In this document: piece by piece, positions 1 through 12,816 of the stretch
Layout of the letters: every line of letters starts with the position of its first letter
Numbering within the stretch: position 1 is the first letter of the stretch
Source: Brasenia schreberi
Taxonomy: Eukaryota; Streptophyta; Magnoliopsida; Nymphaeales; Cabombaceae
Assembly: GCA_036023115.1 (NCBI GenBank)
Contig: JAYKKT010000040.1
Coordinates: 6,235,001-6,299,000, forward strand
Direction: 5' to 3'
Length of the DNA: 64,000 nt
Position numbers and translations under genes: made by a program
Notes under the pieces: generated by a model
Told to the model about the DNA's origin: nothing
What the model saw: only the letters and a program-made list of their open reading frames with translations
Database searches by the model: none

Positions 1-71
1 TCAGTGTTGCTCTTCTTCGCTTCCTCCTCTAAAATGGATTTCCGGTTCGAATCACGAGAATCACCATCCAT
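1..71 (-). CDS. Possible N-terminus of an unidentified minus-strand gene (partial)
   Basis: Reading the minus strand from an ATG at 71-69 gives an open frame to the window edge of 23 codons. It begins MDGDSRDSNRKS and continues with an acidic-basic stretch (LEEEAKK). The sequence upstream on that strand is pyrimidine-rich, with a CT run at 243-262, which is common in plant 5' leaders. The opposite-strand frames here have no recognisable domain. The fragment is too short to assign a family, and it could be a chance open frame. Confidence 0.4.
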   Translation of the reverse strand, partial: MDGDSRDSNRKSILEEEAKKSNT

Positions 72-920
72 GGTAGGAGCTCTCTATCTCTCGCACAGAA
101 GGAGCAATTTGGAGAGGAGAGTTGAGATGTTACCGGACAAGGATGACCTGCGATGGATCCGCGTTCATCCGGAGCAAATCAGACGATGGTGGCGAGAGAC
201 GGATTCTCTGAAGCTTTCAGAGAGAAGTGGCAGGAAGAAAGGATGAGAGAGAGAGAGAGAGAGACACCTAAAAGGTCGCTCTCTTTTGTACGTTTCACTA
301 AACCGAGTGAAACATACAAAATAGTGAAACGTATAAAAGAACGTGGAACCTTTCCTAAACCGTTCAAGAGAGATCATATACTTATTCTCAAACATTTCAA
401 TCGTTCGAACGATGAGATCCACAATTCAAAATCAAATTTCAAAAGCAGAAAGGAACCTTAATACTTTTGATTTAATGATCTCAGTTGAAACCTAGATAAG
501 TGTATGTATGGACTGCGCTCTCTCTCATAGTTAAATCCATATGTATACTCATCTATACTCTAATCTTCGTAAAGATTTCAATCGATCATGAGTAAAATCT
601 ACCTAGGGCATTCTATTGAATTTCAAATGTCGAGATCACCGATCGAATGGTTCATATTTTAAATCTGCTCAAGCATTTTTTTTGTTCAATCGCTAGAATT
701 TTAAAAAAATATATATATCATTATACATTTTATACTCACAATTAATGTACAATCGTATAATCTACTTTTTATTTCAAATCTCCAATATTCATCACAAAAT
801 ATGAGAATTCTCTAATATATTTAAGAAAAGACTGGATTGAGTATATATATATATATATAAATTACCCACTTTTAACATCTAACATGCCACCTATTAATTT
901 TTTTGGTATATATATATATA
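72..920. other. Leader/promoter-like DNA and AT-rich repeats
   Basis: The part nearest the left-edge gene carries a GA/CT run (243-262) and a short inverted repeat around 290-330 that includes the words GTTTCACT and AGTGAAAC. From about 490 to 690 there is a diverged copy of the MITE-like repeat seen at 15222, 38491 and 61302. The remainder is AT-rich, with TA runs at 704-716, 842-860 and 906-923. No gene seen. Confidence 0.4.
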
Positions 921-923
921 TAT

Positions 924-1275
924 TGGATGAGTGGTCATACAAGAAAAGACTGTATACATAATGAGGTTATTAGAAACAAATTAGGAGTAGCACCAATAGA
1001 GGATAAAATGAGAGAACATCGTTTAAGATGGTTTGGACATATAGAAAGAAGATCAAAAGAAGAACCTTTAAGAAGGTTAGAAAAACTAAATTTGGAAAGT
1101 ATTAAAAGAGATAGAAGACGACCACAAAAGTGTTCGAAAGAAACAATAAAGAATGATCAAGCTTATTGGGAGTTAACTACTAACATGGCACATGATAGGG
1201 ATCTATGGAACAAAGAATCCATGTAGCCGACCCCGTCTAGTATGGGAAAAGGCTTAGTTGTTGTTGTTGTTGTTG
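924..1275 (+). mobile_element. 5'-truncated RTE-type LINE, 3' end
   Basis: The plus strand encodes the last ~100 residues of an RTE-clade LINE polyprotein (motifs [28 protein letters not shown]). The 3' tail ends in GTT repeats, matching the end of the fuller copy at 46742-50031. The copy sits inside a TA microsatellite: TA repeats precede it (906-923) and follow it (1276-1288). This fits a target-site duplication made of TA repeats. It is 5'-truncated and cannot move on its own. Confidence 0.9.
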
Positions 1276-3401
1276 TATATATATATATGTGTGTGTGTGT
1301 GTGCACAATTGGTTTGTGGTAAGCCACTGGTCAGTATAACCCACTCTGTGTTGTCAATATGAGTTAGATCTGGTACAAAGATTGAGCGATATTTGGAAAA
1401 GGATTTATATGTGTTATTGTTGGGTTGATTTTTCACCAAAAATAATCTTACACTAATGAAAAACATAATTATTATTGGCACACATATTTTATTATTCATA
1501 CATCTTTTTTAGAAATACCTCTAATACAATTTCTCTCCTCCAAACCCACACTTTACTGCATGTTGTCTTAGTATATTTCGGTAACTACTTTAACCATCTA
1601 CAACGGTTTAAAGGTTCTTTTCACATATTTTAGATATTATCGATTTATATTCGATATTTGAAAAAGAAAAACAATTGAACTGAAAAACCAACGAGCTAAC
1701 AAACCATTAAAATATTTTTTCGTTGAATCGAAAAAGAAAAAAGAATAAATCTATTGTATTGATTAGACACGAAAAAATAGGTACAAGTCCTTTATCAAAT
1801 CTTATTCTTCTACATTTTTTTTATTGAGTTGTGTCTCTATCCCAACTCACAACAACTTTATAGTTGCCAAACCGACACCATCAAATAGAAAAAAGCAAAA
1901 TACGATTGAATCCATGAATATTCTTATAAAAAACACAAAACACCTCATCTTATCAAGCACTCAAATAGAAACAAGCAAAATATGATTGAATCCACGAACA
2001 TTCTTATAAAAAATACAAAACACACCATCGTATCAAACACTCAAACCTCTTCTTCTTTTTCTTCTTCTTTGATTTTTATGGAAGATAAAGTGATAGAGTA
2101 ATGATAGGATTCAGTTATGCATTGTCTAACGGTAAAACAAGGAGTCGGACTATAAAACAAGGTACCAACATCAATAAGAACAAAGGAGGACGAGAGCTCA
2201 CAATAAAGGATAGAGAAACCAAAGGTGAGGTGAGAGGTAGTATGAGAATTTTCGGAAATGAATGGGCGTATTTTTGGAAATCATAGAAAAGGAGGAGTGT
2301 CTATTTATTAATTTGGGGTGTGCAAATGGTAATCCCATAAAAAAAATAAAGACAAAATAAAAAGTAATGCATATACATAAATTAAACTAGGAAAAATAAA
2401 ATAAGAAAGGAAACATATAAATGAGATTGCAAAAATAATTAAGTTTGTACTATCCGTCAAATCTAACTAAGTCGGGATTCGGGACGGATGAGTTCCGGTT
2501 AGATGAACCGTATTCGACTTGATCAATTCGCCTATTGTTTCTAGGGTTGCAACTGAATCGAGCCTATTGAGCTTGACTATAAAGAAGTTCAAACTTGGTT
2601 CGATTTTATCAGGGTCGAGCTCAAGCTCACCAGTAATCGGCTCAAGAAGCTCACAAGCTCAATCAAGCTTTTTATATATATTAACATACATCATTAAATG
2701 TTTAAAAGTTTGAGCTAATTTACAAGCTCGATCGGGTTTGATCTACTGAGTTTGATTTCAAGCTGAGCTTAATTGAGTTAATTTTGGTTGCACTGAGCTC
2801 AAACAAGCCAAGCTCGGGTTGTTCGAATAAAACTCAATCTCTAGCCAACCATTTCCTTAATGAGTCCAGTCAAGTTTGCTTGTACTACGCTCATTCGAGC
2901 TGGATTACACCCGTAATTGTTTCTACAAAACTGTTATGGTGCTCCGAGTCAGGTCGCAGAGCCCAACCTAGAACTGAACATCCTGACCCTGAGGGATATC
3001 GTTCGGCTTGGCCTACAGTTTGGGTCGACCAGAGGTCCGGAACAAGATAAGTCAGTTGAGGATTTTGTTGCGCACTCTGTTGCGCATCTAGAAATATTTC
3101 TAGATCGAGGTGAATAAGCGACAAACGTTCAATCCATTCAGGGGCGAACCAAATATTATAGCTAGCCTACATATTCAACCAATCGTGCTAGCATATTTTA
3201 TACTTGAAGCGCGCGCAGTGGTGGATCTGCCGGACACTGTCCACCGAACAAAAACCCAAGGTGCGTTAAGTTAAAAAATTTGTGAATATGAATAAAATAT
3301 ACCTTAAAAAATACACATTTTTTACTTTTAAAGTTAAACTAAAACCATCAATTCTCAAATAAATAGTTGAGATTTGTTTAGATATACTAAAGTGTCAACA
3401 T

Positions 3402-3479
<78 letters not shown>

Positions 3480-3650
3480 TGACAAACGTTCGAAACCATC
3501 CATACTCAAACATATCTACCACCAATTAACAAGATCAATGATGAATATTATAAAAATAAGATTGTACTTTTGGTGTATTAATTTTTTTTTTTACTTAATA
3601 ACTCAACTGTTCATTGAATGATAAAATAGATTGGAGAACGGATAAAGTTT
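1276..3650. other. Intergenic repeats, no gene seen
   Basis: A roughly 82 bp unit is repeated in tandem twice at about 1885-2047 (shared words include AAGCAAAATA and ATTCTTATAAAAAA). From 2480 to 3120 the DNA is rich in GAGCTC/AAGCTC words, as is typical of decayed transposons. A 71 bp TA microsatellite lies at 3406-3476, and GACAAACGTTC occurs on both sides of it (3119 and 3480). The last part is probably 3' flank of the minus-strand remorin gene. Confidence 0.5.
3406..3476. repeat. TA microsatellite
   Basis: An uninterrupted run of AT dinucleotides about 71 bp long, in the region 3' of the remorin gene. Confidence 0.95.
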
Positions 3651-3816
3651 GCGCATTAGCAGCGTGCGCGTGAGAGCAACGGAAGGGCAGTGAATGTTGG
3701 TAATTATTTACAGTAACGATGATGAGATGCGGAAGCAATCATGGCTATTACCTTTCTCCTTTTTACAAGACTTTCACTTACAGTACATTTGCAGTTACCT
3801 TAGATCTGATTAAGCC

Positions 3817-6800
3817 TCAAGAGCACCACCCACAGCAGGTGAAAGCGGAGGGTATCCGACCGGTCCTCCGGATGTACTCGGCTTGCTGGGCCACTTTTGC
3901 TGCTTGCTGATTTCTTCTGGCTTCTGCTGCCGCACGCCTTTCTTCTGCCTTGTGCCTTGCGGCAGCTAGCTTGTTCTTCAAGCTCTCATGGGCATACCCT
4001 TTCATCCTTTCAATTTCAACCTGTAGAAATTGAAATCCCAAAGGCTAGAATTTGAACTACTAGAAAATTTTCCCTCAAAAAAGAAACTACTGGGATTCTT
4101 TTGCAGATTCAGGAATATAAACTATAAAAATGATCTTATTCCATCAGATTCAAAAGGGGTATAAATTACCTAATGCTTGCTCTACTTTCTTTCTACAACT
4201 CATTGAGACGGCTTCAAATTACATTTTCCTATCACAGCTTGCACTGATGTCCGATGGGTCCGACATGGCAGTCAGCTCCGGGGTGACAGCATCTTAGTTA
4301 TGATAAAATAATATAGAGTCGGTCTCGCATCGAGTTGGTCATCATTTGGAGTAGCTTGAAACACCAAACCTTTTGCGTCCTAGCCTCGGAGTTTTACACT
4401 GAGTTGTTCCAAACCCTCCAAAGGCAGTTTCAGCGATTATCATCCTATGACATGGTGATTAAACACAGAAGCCTGTCTGAGCCCTTGTGCTATTTGTACT
4501 TCAACTGTGCTTTGCAAATCGATTCCCCATGTTAAAATATACAAATATGCTGACTGAAGAAACTCATCGCTGGATTATATCCGTACTTATTTATCGCAAA
4601 GAAAACCCAACTAAAACTCACAAATGCTTCCATAAGTTTCTTTTCATTCTAAAAAGAGTTCATTACAAGTTAGGTATTACATCTAGATATAGTTCAACTT
4701 CATACCGTGTTAGGCATTCTAGGAATGGTTCTCTTCACTCTTCAGTAAGCAAGCCTATATCAATTCACACTGAACTTTCACTACCATGAATCGCTCTTGT
4801 ACCTGACCAGTTTCCAAGCAAGCAACAGGATCTAAACAAACTACAAGTAAATAATAAAAAAGTAAGGTAGATGGGTTTAGGTCAAGTCGTGAACGGGTGA
4901 ATCAACTGAAATCATCCAGAGAGAGGGGACTTCGATCTGTCTTATGTCACTCCATATGAATGTTTTCCTATAAATTGATTTGGTATTGCACCATTTGACG
5001 CAGCACAGCAGAATATTCTCCATGACACCTATGAGTTGTAACCTTTTCACGTATAGGCCTCTAACGTCTAAAGTGTTGAAAGGACACAATAAAATATGAT
5101 CTTACTTTCTTGGAGTTAACTGTTAATATGGCAGAATATCAAGCTCAATGGTGACCTAAGTATCCATGTAGTGAACCCTACTTAGTGTTGGTAAAGGCTT
5201 GGTTTAAGAGGCCATTCTACACCATGACAAACTAAATGACCTGGTCAATAGGCCATGTGCAGAGACACACCCGCCTCACGGTCCAGAGGCTCACAGAATG
5301 GAAGAGCGGGAAATAGATCTATTGATACCATGGTAACTTGGATTTTGAATTTCTCAAGATAAGGTGCAACAGAAAGTTAGAAACTTCATATGCATCCAGA
5401 GACTGATATAACCATACACACAACGAAAAAAACTCCAATTCAAGCAAATCATATTAGAAACAGGTTTTATTCTAGACACGAAAAAGGTTAGACAACATAC
5501 CTCGGTTTTTCTCATTTCTGCCTCTGCCTTCGCTTTTTGATGATTTTCCCATGCTTGTATCTTTATCTCCTCACGTTTATACCTGAATAGAGACAGATAT
5601 TTGCTTTCAATAACATCAACCAGGAACATCTTCAGAGATTACAGCTCATCTTTATTTTTATAGAAGTGTTTGTAACAGACCGATCAAAAGGAAGTAACTA
5701 TGTCATGGACACAGTTAAATAGACCAGATAAGTTTGTTTCACTATGACACTACAATGGATCGGACATCGCCTTCCTTAGTCGAAGCTAGTGTGACCTTCC
5801 TGTTTTGCGATTATTGCTGATCCAATTATATTTTCATTGTTTCAAGGCCTTCCATGTAAGGTAAGGTAAGGACTATCACAGATAAACAAACAACAAGCTT
5901 GGAAGACAGCATTCTCCATTCTGCATCTCAACACCTTCCATTGGGTGAAGGTTCTTCCCTCTAACCACCAATCAAGAATAACCCACAAGCCTTTTATCAC
6001 AGTCAGCAATACCAGAAACAAGCTCTTATAAGTGGCTTCTTGAGCGTTTTTATGCCTCCAAGATCTGTAGTGGCTATCCAATAAGCAACAGTGACCTAAG
6101 ACTTGCTGCTGCCCCCTTTTCTATGCTTTGATTCATCTTCCTTTTTATGGTTTAACTCCAATCTGTATATATGATTGAGTGTATGCACACACAGATAGAC
6201 ACTTTGCAGTAAGAGACGTTTAAAATTTTTACGTTGATGACATTATAGCATCTAGCTATGGAACTTTATATGTTTTGTGACAATAAGTGATAAACAAGCC
6301 AATTCAAATAGTCAAATGGTTCAGATTTGATTCTGTATCAAATTTGCATTCAAGTGCTCTCCAAGCATGTTTCATTCAATAAATCAGAGATCAAGTCAAA
6401 TATCCTTTTAACCACAGATGTGTTAGAACATGGGCAGCCAAGGCCCCTAGCTGTTGGGGGCCCAACGGTCACCAGGCCCCCAACGGCTAGATTTGTAGCC
6501 ATTGGGGGCTGGCTCTGACCAGCCTCCCTCTTCCTTCTCTCTTCTTGTACATATTTTCTTAAGCCTTTTTGTGGCTAAATAATATTCATTTTTGTTATAT
6601 TGTGCATTTGTTGCATTTGCGTTATTATAGCCTTTTTCTAAGGCTTTTGTGTGTGATATTTTGAGGTGATATACACCGATCTTCCGATACATTGAAGCAT
6701 CGTCTTCATTACAAGATGATGGCTGATCAATTTCTCAAACTACGATATTCCCATACAAGTTTCAGCAACTTGATAGTATAATACTCTGATCCCAATAGTA

Positions 6801-9800
6801 TAACAATTCAGAAATGTGAGTAAATTTAACCTGGCCATAAGTTTAGCTTTCTCCGCTTCTTCCCAAGATACAGCACGAGCCTCAATAACATTTGCAGGTT
6901 TTCGCTCAACAGCATTGGTCTTAAGGGAAGAAGATGCATCCTTGTCCTCCTCCTCCTTACTAGCCCAGGCGGCAATGTTCAATTTTCCAAGTTGTGCACC
7001 AAGTGCAGCTATCTCTCTCCTAGTTTTCATTTGCAATTCTTTCTCTGATAGTTCATCCTTTGAGAATCCCGCCACACAGTTTGAAATAAAACTAGCTGGA
7101 TTTGCTGGAGAAGATAAATGTCCTGCACGCCCAGGAGTTGAAGGATGTGATGAAGCAGGGCTTCTTATTGGTGCTGTTGCTCTAACAGGAGTACCAGTCC
7201 TTGAAGGCTTCTCACTCGCAATAGGAGTCATTTCAGTGCCCATATCTCTCATGGACACAGATTTCATCGTTGTTGGTGGGGGAACGAGAGTTGTAGAACT
7301 ATGAACAGAAATAGTTGAATCATGTCTGCTAAGGTTTACTACAAAATAAAAAAACGAATTCTCAGAATTCTACTGGAAAGAAAGAAACAAAATAAAAAAC
7401 TTGCACTAGATCCGAGTAAATATACATAAGCAACGCCCCAGTGGAGGAGCATAGCTCACTGGCTAGGGGTTGGCTGACTGGCTCTGTGTCAAAAGTTGAG
7501 GAGTTCAATACCCAAGTGTGCATCTGGTAGGGGTCTGTCTAACCCCAGCTTGCCTTCTAAAAAATACATACATACGTAAAAGACTGCAAACACATAATAT
7601 ATCATGGAGAACCATAACTCACTGATTGTGAACTTGTTATCACGCTAGAAATGAAATGCACGCTCACGCTTACTTGCTGAATCCGAGACAATTGCACTCT
7701 TAGCATACGAATCTGCAAATTCATCTGGGGATCGATAAGATTTGGTTGCCCACCCTGTTGATTTCTGCAGAGGGTAGGATTCAGCAGAAGCAAAAGAAAA
7801 TTTCTGAACGGTAGTTTCCTTCTTGGCCTGGCTAGGGTTGATTCGTTTGGTATCCACCTCCTCTCCAGCATAAGCTTTTCGATCTGCAACTTCTGTGACA
7901 ACCTTCATCAAAGTGCCATTTGAAATACTGGATTGGCGATTTCCAAGAGTAAACCCTGAATTTTTTGGCACCAAAGATGGAGCACCCGGTGCTTGAACAT
8001 TACCTGATTTAGGTTTATTCCTAATCTGATTTTCAGCAGTTGGGATCCACTTCCCTGCATCATCCCACTTGGAAGGCGTGGGTTTGGAAAATGGTGCTAG
8101 AATGAGTTTATGTCGACTTGACTTCTGACAATCAAAACTTGACATACCGACATTATCGTAACCACCATCATAATCAGAATAAACATCTTCATGGGACCTG
8201 TTGGGATTTAAGACATTCAAAGTCCTGGGTTCAGCTTGATCCTTAGGGGGTGAAATACCATGAACCATAAGATTTGAATCAAGACCCGATGCATGATTTA
8301 GTATTGAAGTGGCGGTTTCAGGGTCAACAACCCCTACATCTTTGCAATTTGAAGAACTACTAGTACCTGTATATTGAAAAAGGAAAAGGAAGAAAAACCA
8401 GCCCAAGTTAACAAAGTATACAATCGAGTTGAACAATCATATTTGATATTCCTCTCTCATGTGACCAAATTGAAACAATGAGAGGAAGCATGGTAGAGCC
8501 CACTCTTGAATATGAGTCTCAAGTCTTCAAGAATCTAATAGTTGAACTACTAGAGGCATATGAACAAGGGAATTCCCTGTAACCAACTCATTTGGAATAA
8601 CACCAATATTTTCAGATATCTGGAAAAGTATATGAATAATTTAAGCGCCATAAAGAAGTAACTTTATCATAAAGGACAGCGATGACCTTGATCATCTGAC
8701 TTGATCAACAGAAACTAAAAGCTTCTAAAAATGACCAAAGATTCTGGTCCAACAGGACCAACACGAATAAGAACAACAATGACCTTGATCATCTGACTCG
8801 CTGATTTCATTGGTGATTGATGAAGACACAGTTTCAGCCTCTTCTTCTTCTTTTCTCTTCTTCTGGACGCACAAGAGTTTAAGCCTCAGTTTGCTGGGAG
8901 AGACGCTCCCCTGTTGACACTAAAGTATCAGCGAACAATTATTTCTCTAATGTAGCTAAAGGATAAGAAAACAGGCAAAGACGAATTCCACTTCGAAAAG
9001 GCCTTGAACGCACAAGAAAATACCAACTACAGGAACAATAAGATCGGATCAGTAAGATTATATGGAGCAAATAGCATGTTTGACCAAGAGAAAAAGCAGC
9101 GGAACTTTAAACCAAATAAAAATTTCAAACCAGAAGCCGAAATATCACTAATCTTAAAGAGTCCATTTTTCAATTTAAACACCTTCAGCAGAAAACCTCT
9201 CTTTTTCTTATTCACCTTATTTGAATTGAAAGGATACAAGCTTGCAGAAATTTTGTAACATATTTCATACGAAACCCTAGAGTATGGCACATCCAAAGTG
9301 ATAACGATGAATTAGGTTGCCACAGCTTTTCTAGTTTACAAGGTACAGAACAGTGGGATACGCTCGCAAGAAGGTCCAAGATAGACTTTCCGTTTTCAGC
9401 GATGAGCTTAATAGTTAATATTTTCTTGAATCAACAGCGTGCAGTACAAATGAAACCTGTGAAATTTTCGATGGACCTATTTTGAGAAATTAAATATTAA
9501 ATTTATCCCTCTAAATGAAAATACTGTACAACACAACCAACTCCACTGTCTCTGATGTTACTGCTAAAAACACACAACGACAACTACTTCTACAATTATT
9601 ATTACATTATCCCTAGTACTCTTACGGGTACTCGTCTGTTTGTAAACAAGATAGTTACGTATTGTTGATAATCATGAGCGACTCAGGCTACTACAGCGAC
9701 AACCAGGCTCTAGAAAGTCAGAAAATCAGAAACTGATAGCCAAGAAGAATTCTGAAACTTCAGTTCTCTCGGAGAAGATAACAGAAAAATGCGAGAAAAT

Positions 9801-10268
9801 GGATTGTGAACCCAATAGGAGACTCTTATTTGTACTTCCACCAGATACGAAAAAGTATCAGCAATGCAGACAAGCACGAGCCCTAAAATCACAGATCACT
9901 CCCGGAATCCACCAAAAACCAAGTGCGAAACAAGGTTCTCCAATGCTTAAACAACCGATTCACCTTCGAGCGCCTGACTGCAGTTCCGAACTCCATTGCG
10001 CTCGATTAGAAGCCAATAAAGAAAGCAACAGAGACGAGGCAAGAGGCGTCCACCCTCTGACACAGCATTGGCGAGGGAGACCGAGGCAAAAGGACCCGAG
10101 ATTTGGAAGGATCAAACAGTTCGGACGGTAAAAAGCAAGCAAATAATCCAAATCTCGAGCAAATCGAGGCTTCACGAAAACACAAACAGTTCCAACGCAC
10201 AGACGGAAAGAGAGAGAGAGAGAGAGAGGGATTCACACCTCGATCTTTTCTATCCTTTCGTAATCCAT
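3817..10268 (-). CDS. Remorin family protein (group-6 type), six exons
   Basis: Remorins are plant plasma-membrane proteins that oligomerise in nanodomains and take part in signalling and responses to microbes. Minus-strand exons with consistent GT-AG phases are 10268-10239, 8910-8784, 8366-7674, 7338-6831, 5582-5501 and 4020-3817. Together they make 547 codons plus stop. The start MDYERIEKIE is the usual opening of this subgroup. A basic stretch (KKRKEEEE) follows, then a long serine-rich, probably disordered region, then the conserved SVSMRDMGTEMTPIAS block. The C-terminal remorin domain occupies roughly residues 430-547 and is a lysine/glutamate-rich coiled coil (RYKREEIKIQAWENHQKAKA, IERMKGYAHE) ending in EYIRRTGRIPS and CCGWCS. 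The cysteines probably anchor it to the membrane by acylation, as known for the family. Introns carry a solo LTR, a SINE and a LINE fossil. Same strand as the TOM3-type gene at 27267-35877. Confidence 0.95.
5094..5204 (+). repeat. Decayed 3' end of an RTE LINE in a remorin intron
   Basis: The stretch aligns by eye with the tail of the other RTE copies (words GGAGTTAACTG, AATATGGCA, ATCCATGTAG, GTAAAGGCTT). It has many substitutions and lacks the GTT tail, so it is an old insertion. It lies in the intron between remorin exons 5 and 6. Confidence 0.65.
6421..6713 (+). mobile_element. Solo LTR in a remorin intron
   Basis: A 293 bp block starts TGTTAGAACA, ends ATTACA and is flanked on both sides by the 5 bp direct repeat AGATG (6416-6420 and 6714-6718). 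TG...CA ends with a 5 bp target duplication are the hallmark of an LTR retrotransposon. No internal sequence remains, so this is an LTR left after recombination. The middle carries CCAACGG/GGCTAG words also seen in the copia LTR at 54085-54363, which suggests a related family. The orientation is inferred from that similarity. Confidence 0.85.
7441..7576 (+). mobile_element. tRNA-derived SINE in a remorin intron
   Basis: The block begins with an A-box-like element (TAGCTCACTGGCTAGGGG) and has a B-box-like element (GAGTTCAATACC) about 50 bp later. It ends in a pyrimidine-rich segment and an A-rich tail. The same layout recurs at 12718, 23636, 39597, 60553, 60990 and 62450. It lies between remorin exons 3 and 4. 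Confidence 0.7.
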
Positions 10269-10374
10269 ATCGGTAGCGTCACCGAGAAGTTAGAGAGAGA
10301 AGAGAAGGAACAGTTTGAGATCAGTCGTAGGCATCCTGTTCATCATCGTCTTCATCAGTAACTCTCACAGCACA

Positions 10375-10430
<56 letters not shown>

Positions 10431-10440
10431 CTTGCGTGAA
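10269..10440 (-). promoter_or_regulatory. Remorin 5' leader and promoter-proximal CT/GT microsatellite
   Basis: This is the DNA upstream of the remorin ATG on the minus strand. It contains a CT run at 10377-10414 joined to a GT run at 10415-10430, so a GA/CA-rich leader on the coding strand. GA-rich leaders are common in plant genes. No TATA box could be placed with confidence. Confidence 0.45.
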
Positions 10441-12479
10441 AGCTAAAAAGAAAAAGAAGGGGGAAACAAAAGAAAACAGCGCCGAGATTTTCTGTTTTAC
10501 GGAGGAGAAGGGTCCTTTTCTACCTCGCCAGATTTCGAAACTACCCCTGATTTCAAAAGAGTCGCACGCGCACTTTTCAAGTTTGGAGCTATCCGTATTG
10601 ATGGCGTTAAAATTCCAATATATAGGAGTTAAATTCTCATCAGTTCAAAACGGTGCCTAGGGCGCCATAACTTTGTCATAACGCCGGGCCTTAACTTTTT
10701 CTAAAACCTCCAATAGTATCTTCCATCAAATTTATAGTCCGTTTCTTTGTTGAGAGACGCAAGTGGTTCAGGCATCCAGACGTGGCCGGTTTGAAACCGG
10801 CCTGATTGCCCGAACCGGAACAGAATTGCGTATATAATCAGTGATAACCAGACCTAGAACCCTCCTGTTCAATTACGATTCATTGTCTCCGAAAACCGGC
10901 TTGTAACCGAAATTGGCAGTTCCAAACCGCCTGAAACATCCTGGTTTCTAACAGGGAGTTTCAAACCTCTGATATAGTTTACATCTTTTTTATAAAACTC
11001 AACAGCAGGGCGCCTCCCACCGCTCCAATTGGTGCAGAGTTGGACTCCCTAAGACGCACTGCCCTTTAGTTTAAAAAAGAACAGTCATTCGTTCATTCAA
11101 GATCATTCAAATTGTCAGTCTGACAGATTGATTGATCAGCTATGGGGCTCATAGTCGATTGTAATAATAATTAAATAAGATCTAAAACCAATTTTAAAGC
11201 GGTTTGATTTTGGTTCTAGGTTTTTAATGAATCAAACCGCCGATTTCAATTTATCCAAATACTACTCTTCAAATTGTTAAATATTAGAACAACATCCTAT
11301 GACAACAAAGACTCCAATTTAGCGTACCCTGTTGGTATGGGAAAAGTCCTTACGTAGTTTAGGTTGGTGTCATAAAGACCCACTACTTACGAGCATGAAG
11401 ACGCCAAACTTTAGCCGCATTCAAAACTAAGTGGGATCGAATACGTGGATTGCTCTTCTTTGTGCTCTATTTGTCAATATGGGCCTAGTAACTCCTGTCC
11501 CATATTTGGACGCAGGTCGTATGGCTTGGCACTTCCAACCCCATTGGCTGAGTTGTGCTGGGATAGCCTGCGGAGCGCACACCCTTATATATAAATAAAG
11601 AGAGAAAGAGAAAGAGAAAAGGTGTTCTAAATGCATAATATCTTTTGGTGCATAATCTTACATAAACACTTTACCTTTCGATCTTTGAGATTAATATTAG
11701 AAATTTAAATTAGAAGTCCCATTTTAATTTGTATTTAAATATAAAATAATACAAAACTAAGTGAGATTAACAATATTGACTTTTTCATTGCTCCTCAAAA
11801 GTGCTCTTGTTGTCAATATGGTCTTAGGAAATCTCGACCCGTATTTGGATATCGAGCCTTTTGTTATCAATTATCTATTGTTAATCATGTCAATTAAATA
11901 TTGGAGATATTTGAGTAGATTTGAGCATGAATATGGTTTTAAGCATTTACCACACCCCCTCTCTCTCTCTCTCTATATATATATGTATATGTTTGTGTTT
12001 GTGGGTGCATGCATGTGTGATATATACACATGTGTGTATGTATGTGTGTGACATGGGTGTTTATATGTATATGTGTGACACCGGTTAGCACGCTATTTGT
12101 TTTGTAGTGTGGGACCCCTAGTACTAGATTTGCAAGCTTCTCCCCGCATGAGCTTGTTGTGTCATTAGCGTTTCACTCTTTCAAGTAGTTTGATTATTTC
12201 TTGCCAGCACTTTTTATTCCTCTCATATTCATGGTAGAAGTGACATGGTTTTCATGCTAGTTGTTGGTTGTACAAGGCTGCCACCCTCAAAACTAATTAT
12301 AAACATATGAATTGTATGAATACTAAACATTGGAAATATAGAATTGAACGTAATGGGACGAAGCATTTTATTAGAGACCGGTTTGATAATATCCTTTAAG
12401 TTAAACATGTCTATTCTGTATTATTTTACATATGAAGATTGACTTCATGGTTTCTAAAACGAGCTTTAGGCCACTTTCC

Positions 12480-12605
12480 AATGTAAGTACCCTGCAGTGG
12501 ATCTCTACCAAAGTCATATGCACACCTTAGGTATTGAACTTGTGTCCTTCAACGTGTGGCTTGACCCTCTGGCCAAGTTAGTTATTGCTCTTTGTGCGAG
12601 ACATT
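12480..12605 (-). mobile_element. tRNA-derived SINE remnant
   Basis: On the minus strand an A-box-like segment (TAACTTGGCCAGAGGG) is followed by a B-box-like segment (AAGTTCAATACC). This matches the SINE layout elsewhere in the window. It is diverged and its ends are approximate. Confidence 0.5.
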
Positions 12606-12717
12606 TATTATTTTTCTTAATTATTTAGTACTTGTCGTCGTTAAGAAACGTTATTTTCAGGAAAAACTGATTTTTTCAAGAAAGGTTACCAGCCGTTAAA
12701 AAAGATTCAATCTAATC

Positions 12718-12816
12718 CAGAGCGTTAGCTCAATGGCCGGGCATTCTAGCCTTGCTGCTGCTTGTGGTAAGTTTCATGGGTGTTAAGCTTCGGCCTCCAC
12801 TTGTAAAAAAAACAAA
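12718..12816 (+). mobile_element. tRNA-derived SINE
   Basis: An A-box-like GTTAGCTCAATGGCCGGG is followed by a degenerate B-box (GTTTCATGGG), a pyrimidine-rich segment (TTCGGCCTCCACTTGT) and an A-rich tail. Same family layout as the copy at 60553. Confidence 0.6.

Noticed and set aside
165..461. Overlapping open frames on both strands near the left edge
   Set aside because: They are low-complexity or repeat-driven (GA/CT run, inverted repeat), with no domain and no splice or codon support.
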